64,000 nucleotides of DNA from assembly GCF_009208565.1 (NCBI RefSeq), contig NZ_WFLK01000004.1:248001-312000 (forward strand). The letters are read 5' to 3'. This stretch comes from Janthinobacterium aquaticum. GTDB lineage: Bacteria; Pseudomonadota; Gammaproteobacteria; Burkholderiales; Burkholderiaceae_D. Position numbers and translations under genes: made by a program. Within the stretch, counting starts at the first letter, position 1. Every line of letters begins with the position of its first letter. Positions 46,887 through 54,627 of this stretch are shown one piece after another. The notes beneath the pieces are model-generated. The model saw only the letters and a list, made by a program, of their open reading frames with translations. It was not told the DNA's origin and did no database searches.

Positions 46887-48752
46887 ATGCCGCAATACCG
46901 TTCCCGTACTACCACCCATGGCCGCAATATGGCAGGTGCGCGCGCCCTGTGGCGCGCCACCGGCATGAAGGACGGCGACTTCGACAAGCCGATTATTGCC
47001 GTCGTCAATTCGTTCACCCAGTTCGTGCCGGGTCACGTGCATTTGAAAGACCTGGGCCAGATGGTGGCGCGCGAGATTGAGGCGGCCGGCGGCGTGGCCA
47101 AGGAATTCAATACCATTGCCGTCGATGACGGCATCGCCATGGGCCACGGCGGCATGCTGTACTCGTTGCCATCGCGCGACCTGATCGCCGATTCGGTCGA
47201 ATACATGGTCAATGCGCATTGCGCCGACGCCATGGTGTGCATCTCGAACTGCGACAAGATCACGCCAGGCATGCTGATGGCGGCCATGCGCATCAATATT
47301 CCGGTGGTGTTCATTTCCGGTGGCCCGATGGAAGCGGGCAAGGTCGTCAAAGTGGTCAACGGCAACCAGAAAATCATCAAGCTCGACCTGGTCGACGCCA
47401 TGATCAAGGCTGGCGACAGCACCGTGTCCGACGCCGACGTGGCCGAGATCGAACGCTCGGCCTGTCCGACCTGCGGTTCGTGCTCGGGCATGTTTACCGC
47501 CAACTCGATGAATTGCCTGACCGAAGCGCTGGGCCTGGCCTTGCCCGGCAACGGCACCATCCTGGCGACCCATGCCGACCGCCAGCAATTGTTCCTGCGC
47601 GCCGGGCGCCTGATCGTGGAACTGGCCAAGCGTCACTACGAACAGGACGATTACTCGGTGCTGCCGCGCTCGATCGCCACCAAGGCCGCGTTTGAAAACG
47701 CCATGGCGCTTGACGTCTCGATGGGCGGCTCGACCAATACCGTGCTGCATCTGCTGGCAGCGGCGCACGAGGCCGAAGTGGAATTTACCATGGCCGATAT
47801 CGACCGTATCTCGCGCAAAGTGCCGTGCCTGTGCAAGGTGGCGCCGATGACCGACAAATACCATATCGAAGACGTGCACCGCGCCGGCGGCATCGTGGGG
47901 ATTTTGGGCGAACTGGCGCGTGCCGGCCTGCTCAACACCACCTTGCCAACCATCCATGCGCCGACCATGGCTGACGCCATTGCCCGCAACGACATCAAAT
48001 GCACCGATGATGCGGCTGTGCATGAACTGTTCCGCGCAGCCCCCGGCGGCGTGCCGACCCAGACCGCGTTCTCGCAGTCCGAACGCTTTGCCAGCCTCGA
48101 CACCGACCGTGCCACCGGCTGCATCCGCGACAAGGCGCACGCCTATTCGCAGGATGGCGGCCTGGCCGTGCTGTACGGTAACCTGGCCGAGAAGGGCTGC
48201 ATCGTCAAGACCGCTGGCGTCGATGAAAGCATCCTGAAATTTTCGGGCAAGGCACGCGTGTTTGAAAGCCAGGACTCGGCCGTCGAAGCGATCCTGGCCG
48301 ATACCGTGCATGAAGGCGACGTGGTCATCATCCGCTACGAAGGCCCGAAAGGCGGTCCCGGCATGCAGGAAATGCTGTACCCGACGTCGTATATCAAATC
48401 CAAAGGCCTGGGCAAGGCGTGCGCCTTGTTTACCGATGGCCGTTTCTCGGGCGGTTCGTCGGGCCTGGTGATCGGCCACGCCTCGCCGGAAGCGGCCGAA
48501 GGCGGCGCCATCGGCCTGGTGGAAGAGGGCGACATGATCGATATCGATATCCCCGAGCGCACCATCAACCTGCGCGTCACGCCGGCCGAACTGGCTGCGC
48601 GCCGCGCCGCCATGGAAGCGAAGGGCGATGCAGCCTGGTTGCCAGCGAACCGCGAACGCGTGGTGTCGCAGGCGCTGCAGGCGTATGCGGCCCTGACCAC
48701 CTCGGCCGACCGTGGCGCCGTGCGTGATCTGTCACAGTTGAAGAAACGCTGA
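46887..48752 (+). CDS. ilvD: Dihydroxy-acid dehydratase
   Basis: The 621-residue enzyme converts 2,3-dihydroxy-isovalerate and -3-methylvalerate into 2-oxo acids for valine, isoleucine, leucine and pantothenate synthesis. It starts [20 protein letters not shown] and has the iron-sulfur cysteines in [15 protein letters not shown] and [18 protein letters not shown], and the [11 protein letters not shown] motif. Upstream in-frame starts are ignored because this N-terminus matches E. coli IlvD (616 residues). Confidence 0.97.
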   Translation: MPQYRSRTTTHGRNMAGARALWRATGMKDGDFDKPIIAVVNSFTQFVPGHVHLKDLGQMVAREIEAAGGVAKEFNTIAVDDGIAMGHGGMLYSLPSRDLIADSVEYMVNAHCADAMVCISNCDKITPGMLMAAMRINIPVVFISGGPMEAGKVVKVVNGNQKIIKLDLVDAMIKAGDSTVSDADVAEIERSACPTCGSCSGMFTANSMNCLTEALGLALPGNGTILATHADRQQLFLRAGRLIVELAKRHYEQDDYSVLPRSIATKAAFENAMALDVSMGGSTNTVLHLLAAAHEAEVEFTMADIDRISRKVPCLCKVAPMTDKYHIEDVHRAGGIVGILGELARAGLLNTTLPTIHAPTMADAIARNDIKCTDDAAVHELFRAAPGGVPTQTAFSQSERFASLDTDRATGCIRDKAHAYSQDGGLAVLYGNLAEKGCIVKTAGVDESILKFSGKARVFESQDSAVEAILADTVHEGDVVIIRYEGPKGGPGMQEMLYPTSYIKSKGLGKACALFTDGRFSGGSSGLVIGHASPEAAEGGAIGLVEEGDMIDIDIPERTINLRVTPAELAARRAAMEAKGDAAWLPANRERVVSQALQAYAALTTSADRGAVRDLSQLKKR

Positions 48753-48775
48753 TCGCCTGTGGCGTGACTGATACG

Positions 48776-48803
48776 GGGCGCATGTCTTGCGGGGCATGCG
48801 CCC
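48776..48803 (+). terminator. Hairpin after ilvD
   Basis: GGGCGCATG (48776-48784) and CATGCGCCC (48795-48803) form a perfect nine-base stem with a ten-base loop. It is followed by TTGTCGTT rather than a continuous T tract, so it is a probable but weak terminator. Confidence 0.65.
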
Positions 48804-48966
48804 TTGTCGTTACAAGGCCTTACAAACAACATGGGAATGAACGCCTGGATACGGCACAATACAACTGCCCCATGCGTTTGCTTTTTTGGAACGCTTGATC
48901 TGGGCTCGTAGTACAGCTGCGGAAACACGGTAAAATGTTGCAGCAAGTAACTTTGGAGAAAAGATA

Positions 48967-49278
48967 ATGAAACGTTCCATGTTGGTAGCTGTACTGGCTG
49001 TATCGGCGTTGAGCTCGCAAGTGGCGATGGCCAATCCGGATCTGGCGAAAGCAAAAAATTGCATGGCTTGCCACGCCATCGGCAGCAAGCTGGTCGGTCC
49101 TGCGTACAAAGACGTGGCAGCGAAATATGCCGGTCAAAAAGACGCAGAAAACAAGCTGGTCGCCAAGGTCATGAAGGGCGGCTCGGGCACCTGGGGCGCA
49201 ATCCCGATGCCAGCCAATCCGCAAGTGAGCGAAGCGGAAGCGCGCACGCTGGTCAAATGGATCCTGGCACAGAAATAA
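48967..49278 (+). CDS. Cytochrome c (c-551/c-552 type)
   Basis: The 103-residue protein has a signal peptide (cleavage after AMA at about 22), the haem-binding C32-x-x-C35-H36 motif CMACH, and the axial Met81 in GAIPMPAN. The size and GTWGAIPMP pattern match periplasmic class I cytochromes c-551/552, which carry electrons from bc1 to oxidases or nitrite reductases. It follows AAAACTTTGGAGAAA-type ribosome signals and is monocistronic with its own terminator. Confidence 0.95.
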   Translation: MKRSMLVAVLAVSALSSQVAMANPDLAKAKNCMACHAIGSKLVGPAYKDVAAKYAGQKDAENKLVAKVMKGGSGTWGAIPMPANPQVSEAEARTLVKWILAQK

Positions 49279-49308
49279 TCTGTGCCGACACAGCAGTAAC
49301 GCAATGAG

Positions 49309-49337
49309 CGCGCCGGCTTTCCCGGCGCGTTTTTTTT
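49309..49337 (+). terminator. Rho-independent terminator of the cytochrome gene
   Basis: CGCGCCGG (49309-49316) and CCGGCGCG (49322-49329) form a perfect eight-base stem with a five-base loop and eight T residues. It ends beside the stop codon of the convergent reductase gene. Confidence 0.93.
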
Positions 49338-50292
49338 AGACACTACCCATGCCTTCCAGGGTGGCCTTGACTGCCAGTTCCAGCGGCGTATGCGGCTCAT
49401 GCCCCAGCACTGCCAGCAGCCTGGCGTTGTCCATGCGCACCGGCGTCTTCCACAGGTAGCGCATTTCGCGCAGCTCGCGCAAGGTCGCAACAAAAGGCGC
49501 CGCCATGCTCATCAGCCACCATGGAAAGGCCTTGACCTTCGGCGCATGACCTGTGGCCTGCAGCACCACGCTTGCGATCGCGTTCGCCATCTGCCTGCCA
49601 TCGTGATCCCAGTGTCCGGCCAGATGAAAGCGGGCAAATGGCGCCAGGCTGCTGCGCATTGCCAGCAGTTCGACCATGGTGCGCGCCACATCGGGCAGGT
49701 AAGACCATTGATGGCCGACACCGGGCGCGCCCGGGGACTGTATCGTACGCACCGGCTCGCCTGGTTTGACCAGCCCCTGCGCAAACCAGCTGTTGCCAGC
49801 CTGAGGGCCGAAGAAGTCGCCGGCGCGCACGATCAGCACGCGTGCGCCACCAGCAACGCTGCGCTCGAGCCGCGCTTCGAGTTCCACCCGGATGGCGCCC
49901 TTGCGTGTGGCCGGGTGCTGCGGCGAGTCTTCCTGCAGCACGGGAAAGGCGTCGGCGCCGTAGTTGTAGACGGTGCCGGGCAGCACGATGGTCGCGCCAG
50001 ACGCTTGCGCTGCGGCGATCGTGTTGTCGATCATCGGCAGCACCAGCTTGTTCCAGTTGCGGTAGCCGGGCGGGTTGACGGCGTGCACAATCACGGAGCA
50101 GCCACTGGCCGCCGCCAGCACGTCGGCGCGTACCATGGCGTCGCCGCGCAGCCAGGTGATGTTATCGCTCCCTGGTGACGGTGGCGCGCCGCGGCGCAGG
50201 GCGCGCACCTGCCAGCCCGCCGCCAGCAACTGGCGCGCCATTTCGCCGCCGATTCCGCCTGTTGCGCCCAGTATCAATGCCGTGTTGTTCAT
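49336..50292 (-). CDS. NAD(P)-binding epimerase/reductase of the extended SDR type
   Basis: The 318-residue protein begins MNNTALILGATGGIGGEMAR with the Rossmann GxxGxxG, has DVLAAASGCSVIVHAVNPPG and the later TIVLPGTVYNYG segment. The catalytic YxxxK of true epimerases is not obvious: TVYNYGADAF lacks the lysine, so it may be an atypical reductase or an NmrA-like regulator. It is divergent from a LysR gene 91 bases away, suggesting regulation by that protein. Confidence 0.8.
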   Translation of the reverse strand: MNNTALILGATGGIGGEMARQLLAAGWQVRALRRGAPPSPGSDNITWLRGDAMVRADVLAAASGCSVIVHAVNPPGYRNWNKLVLPMIDNTIAAAQASGATIVLPGTVYNYGADAFPVLQEDSPQHPATRKGAIRVELEARLERSVAGGARVLIVRAGDFFGPQAGNSWFAQGLVKPGEPVRTIQSPGAPGVGHQWSYLPDVARTMVELLAMRSSLAPFARFHLAGHWDHDGRQMANAIASVVLQATGHAPKVKAFPWWLMSMAAPFVATLRELREMRYLWKTPVRMDNARLLAVLGHEPHTPLELAVKATLEGMGSV

Positions 50293-50383
50293 GTCGTTCT
50301 CCCTGTGGTTGATGCACCCAGTATCGAGCTTGCCAAGCTATTTGGAAATTGACGAACATCGCTTACTGGCTATACATTTATGC

Positions 50384-51283
50384 ATGATCAAAAATATCGC
50401 CTGGGAGTATTACCGTTCGCTGCTGGCCGTGCTGATGCACGGTTCGCTATCGGCGGCCGCACGCGCACTGGACATCACGCAGCCCACCGTGGGCCGCCAT
50501 ATTGCTGCACTGGAGCAAGAGCTCGGCGTGGCGCTATTTACGCGTTCGCAGCAGGGCTTGCTGCCCACCGAGGTGGCGCTGGCCTTGCAGCCGCATGCGC
50601 AGGCGATGGCGCATACGGCCAGCCTGATGGCGCGCGCCGCCGGTAATGCGGGAGACGGTGTGGCTGGCGTGGTGCGCATCTCGGCCAGTGAAGTGGTGGG
50701 TGTGGAAGTGCTGCCGCCCATACTGGCACGGCTGCGCGAGCGCCATCCGGCGCTGGTGGTGGAGCTGGTATTGAGCAACCGGGTGCAGGATCTGTTGCTG
50801 CGCGAAGCCGATATTGCCGTGCGCATGGTGCCGCCGCGCCAGGAGCGACTGGTCATGCGCAAGGTGGGCGTGATCGATGTAGGGCTGTTTGCCCATCGCG
50901 ACTATCTGGCGCGCCATGGCGAGCCGCACGAGGTGGCGGATCTGGCAAGCCATGCGCTGATCGGTTACGACGTACCGGGCCCGGTGGTGCGCAGCGCCAG
51001 CGGCGCGTGGCAGGCCTATGCGCGCGAGCGCTTTTCCCTGTGCTGCGACAGCGACCTGGCCCAGATGGCCCTGATCCGTGCCGGCGCCGGCATTGGCGGC
51101 TGCCAGGTGCTGCTGGCGGCAAGGGATAGCGCCTTGCAGCGCGTGCTGCCGCAGGCATTGACCTTGCCGCTGGAAACCTGGGTCACCATGCATGAAGACC
51201 TGCGCAGCAGCCTGGGCTGCCGCGAGGCCTTCGATGCGCTGGTCGAAGGACTACAAAGCTATACCGCTGGAACGCTTACTTGA
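50384..51283 (+). CDS. LysR family regulator divergent from the reductase
   Basis: The start at 50384 (MIKNIAWEYYRSLLAVLMHG) gives a 299-residue protein; the longer frame upstream crosses the divergent gene. The HTH has SLSAAARALDITQPTVGRHI, and the effector domain follows the usual LRISASEVVGVEVLPPIL pattern. It probably controls the adjacent reductase gene. Its 3-prime end overlaps the convergent binding-protein gene by eight bases. Confidence 0.9.
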   Translation: MIKNIAWEYYRSLLAVLMHGSLSAAARALDITQPTVGRHIAALEQELGVALFTRSQQGLLPTEVALALQPHAQAMAHTASLMARAAGNAGDGVAGVVRISASEVVGVEVLPPILARLRERHPALVVELVLSNRVQDLLLREADIAVRMVPPRQERLVMRKVGVIDVGLFAHRDYLARHGEPHEVADLASHALIGYDVPGPVVRSASGAWQAYARERFSLCCDSDLAQMALIRAGAGIGGCQVLLAARDSALQRVLPQALTLPLETWVTMHEDLRSSLGCREAFDALVEGLQSYTAGTLT

Positions 51284-52418
51284 CCACTTCCATCTTGGTT
51301 TTCTTGCCATCGCGGTAGGTAAACAAGGTCAGCGCGCCATCCTTGATATCGCCGTTGGCATCGAAGGTGATCGGACCGGTCACGCCCTGGTATTTGACCT
51401 TGGCCAGGAACGGCAGGTAGACCGAAGGCTTGGACGATTTGGCGTCGGCCATGGCGGTAGCCATGGTCATCACCGCGTCGTACACATACGGTGCATACAG
51501 CTGCACTTCCATATTGTATTTCTGCTTGTAGCGTGCGCGGAAGTCGTCCATGCCTTTTTGCTGCTCGCCCGTCACGCCGCCGGCTTCGGCGCAGGTGACC
51601 AGGTTTTCGCCGATGGCGTCGCCGGCCAGCTTGCCCAGCGGCTCGGTGCACAGGCCGTCGCCGCCCATGAATTTGGCCTTGATGCCCAGCGCCTTCATCT
51701 GGCGCAGCATCGGGCCGCCCACCGAATCCATGCCGCCGAAGAATACCAGGTCGGGATTCTTGGCCTTGATGCTGGTGAGAATTGCGTTGAAGTCGGTCGC
51801 ATTCGCATTGGTAAATTCCTTGCCGACGATCTGCACGCCCGGCAGCGCTTTTTTCGCGCCCTTGACGAACTGTTCGGCCACGCCCTGGCCATAAGCGGTA
51901 CGGTCGTCGATCACGGCGATTTTCTTGGCGCCCAGCTTGCCCACGGCATACGCACCCAGGGTGCCGCCCAGCTTGTTGTCATTGGCCACCACGCGAAACG
52001 CGGTATTGAATTTCTGCTGGGTATAGGTGGGGTTGGTGGCAGCCGGCGAAATCTGTGGAATGCCGGCATTGAAGTAAATACGCGAAGCAGGGATGGTGGT
52101 GCCGGAGTTCAGGTGGCCGATCACGCCATTGACCTTGGCGTCGACCAGCTTTTGCGCCACGGCCGTACCCTGTTTCGGGTCGCCGGCATCGTCTTCCGGC
52201 ACCAGCACGAATTTGACTGGCTTGCCGTCGATCTTGAAGGGCTTGGCGTTCAAGTCCTCGATCGCCATCCTGGCCGCGTTTTCATTGTCCTTGCCCAGAT
52301 GGGAGCTGGCCCCCGAGACCGGCGCCACATGGCCTATCTTGATGATTTCCTGTGCGCCAGCGTGGCCGGCAAAAGCGATGGCCAGGGCCAGTGGCAGGAC
52401 TTTGGTCTTGAGCAGCAT
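51276..52418 (-). CDS. livK: Branched-chain amino-acid ABC transporter substrate-binding protein
   Basis: The start at 52418 (MLLKTKVLPLALAIAFAGHA) has GGAG about seven bases upstream; longer in-frame starts are not needed. The 380-residue protein has a signal peptide (cleavage near 22) and a type I periplasmic-binding fold with IKIGHVAPVSGASSHLGKDN, characteristic of LivJ/LivK-type leucine/isoleucine/valine-binding proteins. No liv permease genes are nearby, so it works with transporter genes elsewhere. It is convergent with the LysR gene. Confidence 0.9.
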   Translation of the reverse strand: MLLKTKVLPLALAIAFAGHAGAQEIIKIGHVAPVSGASSHLGKDNENAARMAIEDLNAKPFKIDGKPVKFVLVPEDDAGDPKQGTAVAQKLVDAKVNGVIGHLNSGTTIPASRIYFNAGIPQISPAATNPTYTQQKFNTAFRVVANDNKLGGTLGAYAVGKLGAKKIAVIDDRTAYGQGVAEQFVKGAKKALPGVQIVGKEFTNANATDFNAILTSIKAKNPDLVFFGGMDSVGGPMLRQMKALGIKAKFMGGDGLCTEPLGKLAGDAIGENLVTCAEAGGVTGEQQKGMDDFRARYKQKYNMEVQLYAPYVYDAVMTMATAMADAKSSKPSVYLPFLAKVKYQGVTGPITFDANGDIKDGALTLFTYRDGKKTKMEVVK

Positions 52419-52824
52419 AAACATTCTCCAATGAATAGGTACAGCGGCATCTCGTGAAAACCGCTTCGTGAGGCGGTACGTGTGGAGAAAGGTACAACAA
52501 AAAACAGACCGCGCAAAGCTGCGTTTGGGACTTGTTGCATTTTGTCGTAACAAGCACCAAACGAGGGCGCGATGCGCGAGGGTTGTAGTGACAGACGCAC
52601 CAGAGAATGGCGTTTTTCAGAGAGCGTGCAGAGTTGCTGTCTTCATCGAACGTCAAAATATTAACAATAAGTAAAATTTTAAATTTTATGCTTTTGCTTG
52701 CAAAAAAATATTGAAACGGATTTTGATAATAATCAATAATATAATTTTTGAATATTTTAATATTGTTTGTGCCTAATGAGAAATTTTAATTTTAATTTTT
52801 ATTTAATTATATTGTGGAGGAAAC
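52419..52824. promoter_or_regulatory. Upstream region of the microcin-like cluster, switching from GC-rich to AT-rich
   Basis: No gene is seen here. From about 52660 the sequence becomes strongly AT-rich, marking the left edge of the island. A Fur-like half-consensus TGATAATAATCAATA (52724-52738) and TTGAAA (52711) with TATAAT (52740) are visible, but spacing does not give a clean promoter. Ribosome site GGAGG (52816-52820) precedes the first peptide. Confidence 0.45.
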
Positions 52825-52959
52825 ATGGAGGAATTAAATAATAATGACATTGTCGAGATTTCTGGTGGTATTTTGTTTTTGCCTGGCTTGGCAGTAACTG
52901 TCGTTTTTTCTTTCGGTGCAGGTTATTTAACTGGGAAAATCATTAAGATGTTGAGATAA
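52825..52959 (+). CDS. Microcin/bacteriocin-like precursor peptide 1
   Basis: This 44-residue peptide has a 15-residue leader, MEELNNNDIVEISGG, of the double-glycine type cut by C39 peptidases, and a 29-residue core beginning ILFLPGLAVTVVF. The core is hydrophobic, contains a GYLTG GxxxG motif and ends in a basic KIIKMLR tail, as in small membrane-active bacteriocins. GGAGG at 52816-52820 supports the start. The gene is AT-rich, unlike the exporter genes downstream. It lies 22 bases before peptide 2 with no immunity gene between them. Confidence 0.82.
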   Translation: MEELNNNDIVEISGGILFLPGLAVTVVFSFGAGYLTGKIIKMLR

Positions 52960-52981
52960 TAATTATTGATTGGATAATAAA

Positions 52982-53161
52982 ATGGAAGAGCTGAATGAAT
53001 TTGAAATTGATGCTGTCAATGGGGGAGTGTTAATTAATCCGTGGACAGTAATGATCGCATATCGTGGTGCGGTAATGGTTGCTCCGTATATCAGACTTGG
53101 TATTTATGCGGCAGCTAGCACTTCGGCAGGTATTTTTGGTTATGAGTACGCTACATCATAA
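52982..53161 (+). CDS. Microcin/bacteriocin-like precursor peptide 2
   Basis: The 59-residue peptide has the leader MEELNEFEIDAVNGG, again exactly 15 residues, and a 44-residue core starting VLINPWTVMIAYRGAVMV. The core is hydrophobic with AAASTSAG small-residue packing. The start at 52982 is chosen over an upstream TTG because it places the leader at family length; only a weak GGA site precedes it. It may act with peptide 1 as a two-peptide pair, because the two are adjacent and share one candidate immunity gene. Confidence 0.78.
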   Translation: MEELNEFEIDAVNGGVLINPWTVMIAYRGAVMVAPYIRLGIYAAASTSAGIFGYEYATS

Positions 53162-53176
53162 TTTTGGGAAAAGGAA

Positions 53177-53202
53177 CAATGGCACTTTCGTAAGTGCCAT
53201 TG
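53177..53202 (+). repeat. Perfect stem-loop between peptide 2 and the first candidate immunity gene
   Basis: CAATGGCACTT (53177-53187) and AAGTGCCATTG (53192-53202) form a perfect 11-base stem with a TCGT loop. No T tract follows, so it is more likely an attenuator or RNA-processing/stability site than a full terminator. Confidence 0.8.
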
Positions 53203-53223
53203 AAATTTAATAAGGTAATTATT

Positions 53224-53520
53224 ATGCATTTGATTCCCGCTAAAAAGTGCCCAAATTGCGGTGAAAATATCACTGCTAAAGAATGTTCGGTTGTTATTTA
53301 TAAAGGGTATGGAATTTGCAAAATTTGCAAAAAAAAATTTCAGATAAGAAGAATCAATATGATCATTAATACTGTGGTAATTTCCTTGGTAATTGGCATA
53401 TCTGCCAGGGTAATGATGAATTCAAGTATTTTTGAGTGTATTTCATATAGTGTTGTATTTACATTGGTGTTCCAGAGATTTTTGGATTTCTTTTATGATC
53501 TGGAGAAAGTGGTTGAATAA
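53224..53520 (+). CDS. Zinc-ribbon plus two-helix membrane protein, candidate immunity protein 1
   Basis: The 98-residue protein starts MHLIPAKKCPNCGENITAKE and has CPNC and CKIC separated by 19 residues (C9, C12, C32, C35), a CxxC-x20-CxxC-like ribbon, followed by two membrane helices (about 44-65 and 74-91). An AAGG site lies eight bases before the start. Small membrane proteins next to bacteriocin genes usually confer self-protection, so immunity is the leading guess. A ribbon of this type on an immunity protein is unusual. Confidence 0.65.
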   Translation: MHLIPAKKCPNCGENITAKECSVVIYKGYGICKICKKKFQIRRINMIINTVVISLVIGISARVMMNSSIFECISYSVVFTLVFQRFLDFFYDLEKVVE

Positions 53521-53803
53521 ATTTCTTTATGAGTAAACTCATGGGTGATTTTATAATATTTTTTGGATTCCCCGGTGCCGGACGCGTTGGGAAAGCGAGA
53601 TCTATTTCCATGTGATCAAATGGGTGTAAGGTCGGGATGCGATATGGCATCAATCCAATCTGTTTGAGAGAACGGTATTTCACATTAATCAGCAATTCAA
53701 AACATGATTAATATCAATTTCTTAATCTTATTTTTAAAGAAAAATAGATTCACGTTCTACCATGTATTGAACGTAAATTTCAATCTTAACTTTGGAGATA
53801 GAT
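53521..53803. other. Intergenic stretch with a GC-richer patch
   Basis: Most of this 283-base gap is AT-rich like the peptide genes, but about 53570-53650 has a GC-richer patch (CCGGTGCCGGACGCGTTGGG) of different composition. A 78-codon minus-strand frame crosses it with no recognisable domain. It could be the remnant of a lost gene or mobile element. A ribosome site GGAGA (53794-53798) serves the next peptide. Confidence 0.35.
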
Positions 53804-53986
53804 ATGGAAACTTTGACTTTTTCCGAAATTGATGAAGTGTCCGGTGCTGGATTTGCCCAAACGGTCTCTACTGCCGGGACTATTTCAGGCTTCGCTGCGA
53901 TAGGATTCTCCCTTGGTGGTCCAATTGGTGGGGTTGCTGGGGCAATGCTTGGTGCAGGTATTTGCTATGGTTACTTCAATATGTAA
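53804..53986 (+). CDS. ColV-like class II microcin precursor peptide 3
   Basis: This 60-residue peptide has the leader METLTFSEIDEVSGA, very close to the colicin V leader MRTLTLNELDSVSGG and again 15 residues long, with GA instead of GG at the cleavage site. The 45-residue core starts GFAQTVSTAGTISGF and is rich in Gly and Ala with several GxxxG-like motifs and a single Cys near the end (GAGICYGYF). Those are features of unmodified class II microcins that insert in the inner membrane. A good GGAGA site supports the start. Confidence 0.83.
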   Translation: METLTFSEIDEVSGAGFAQTVSTAGTISGFAAIGFSLGGPIGGVAGAMLGAGICYGYFNM

Positions 53987-54003
53987 TAGATTTTAGAGGC
54001 AAT

Positions 54004-54027
54004 CATGACGCCGAATACGGTGTCATG
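54004..54027 (+). repeat. Stem-loop between peptide 3 and the second candidate immunity gene
   Basis: CATGACGCCG (54004-54013) and CGGTGTCATG (54018-54027) form a ten-base stem with one G-U and an AATA loop. As with the hairpin at 53177, it lies between a precursor gene and a candidate immunity gene and lacks a T tract. Confidence 0.75.
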
Positions 54028-54053
54028 AAATTAATCTATAAAACGGAGAAGCT

Positions 54054-54557
54054 ATGAGTAAGTTTGAAAAAGATAGAATGGAAAAAATTAGAGGTAATAT
54101 TTCTAATATTTCTTTTCCTTTAAAAAAATGGCGTTATTTTATTCTTTTTCAATCTGTAGCTCAGACGATATCATGGACGGTCACATTACTTTTCTGCCTG
54201 GTCCTTATAAGTTATTTGTCCTCCTTGGATACTGGTTCAAAAGCTCCTCTCGGCGGGTTATTATCAGGAGCTTTGATAGGGTCAACTTTTTCATTAATGG
54301 CTGTTTTTCCGGCAAAATTTATTGTTGTAGACAATGGCTTGGCTGTTTTAAGTGAAATTGAAGTTCGTCTTTTGAAAATGAACTATGTTGAACAAGAGAG
54401 ATTTGATAAAAAAATAATATACAGGCAAAATTTACCCAGGCTTCTACGTTGGGATGAGGGAAATGTTGAAATAAAAAAAGATGGAAATATTTTAATTTTA
54501 AATGGGGCATATATTTCGATAAGAAAACTTAGAAAAAGTCTACTGAGTATTGGATAG
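54054..54557 (+). CDS. Membrane protein, candidate immunity protein 2
   Basis: The 167-residue protein has two membrane helices (about 30-52, WTVTLLFCLVLISYL, and about 66-90, GGLLSGALIGSTFSLMAVF), a basic N-terminus and a soluble C-terminal part with LLRWDEGNVEIKKDGNILIL. The start follows GGAGAA. No known domain is recognised; its place directly after peptide 3 and its membrane topology suggest immunity. It is as AT-rich as the peptide genes. Confidence 0.65.
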   Translation: MSKFEKDRMEKIRGNISNISFPLKKWRYFILFQSVAQTISWTVTLLFCLVLISYLSSLDTGSKAPLGGLLSGALIGSTFSLMAVFPAKFIVVDNGLAVLSEIEVRLLKMNYVEQERFDKKIIYRQNLPRLLRWDEGNVEIKKDGNILILNGAYISIRKLRKSLLSIG

Positions 54558-54627
54558 TTTTGTGAAATAAAAATTTTTGGATTTAAATTACTTTTCTGTA
54601 AAATTAAATTATTAAGTTAAAAATTTT

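Noticed and set aside
49336-50292. Naming the reductase a sugar epimerase
   Set aside because: The usual catalytic YxxxK could not be placed, so a specific reaction would be overstated.
53177-53202. Calling the microcin stem-loops Rho-independent terminators
   Set aside because: Neither hairpin is followed by a T tract, and genes on both sides appear to belong together.
53459-53695. A 78-codon minus-strand frame in the microcin island
   Set aside because: It crosses the end of the first immunity candidate, has no ribosome site and no recognisable domain.
53804-53986. Reading peptide 3 as an ordinary small membrane protein
   Set aside because: The near match of its first 15 residues to the colicin V leader and the adjacent C39 exporter make a secreted precursor more likely.
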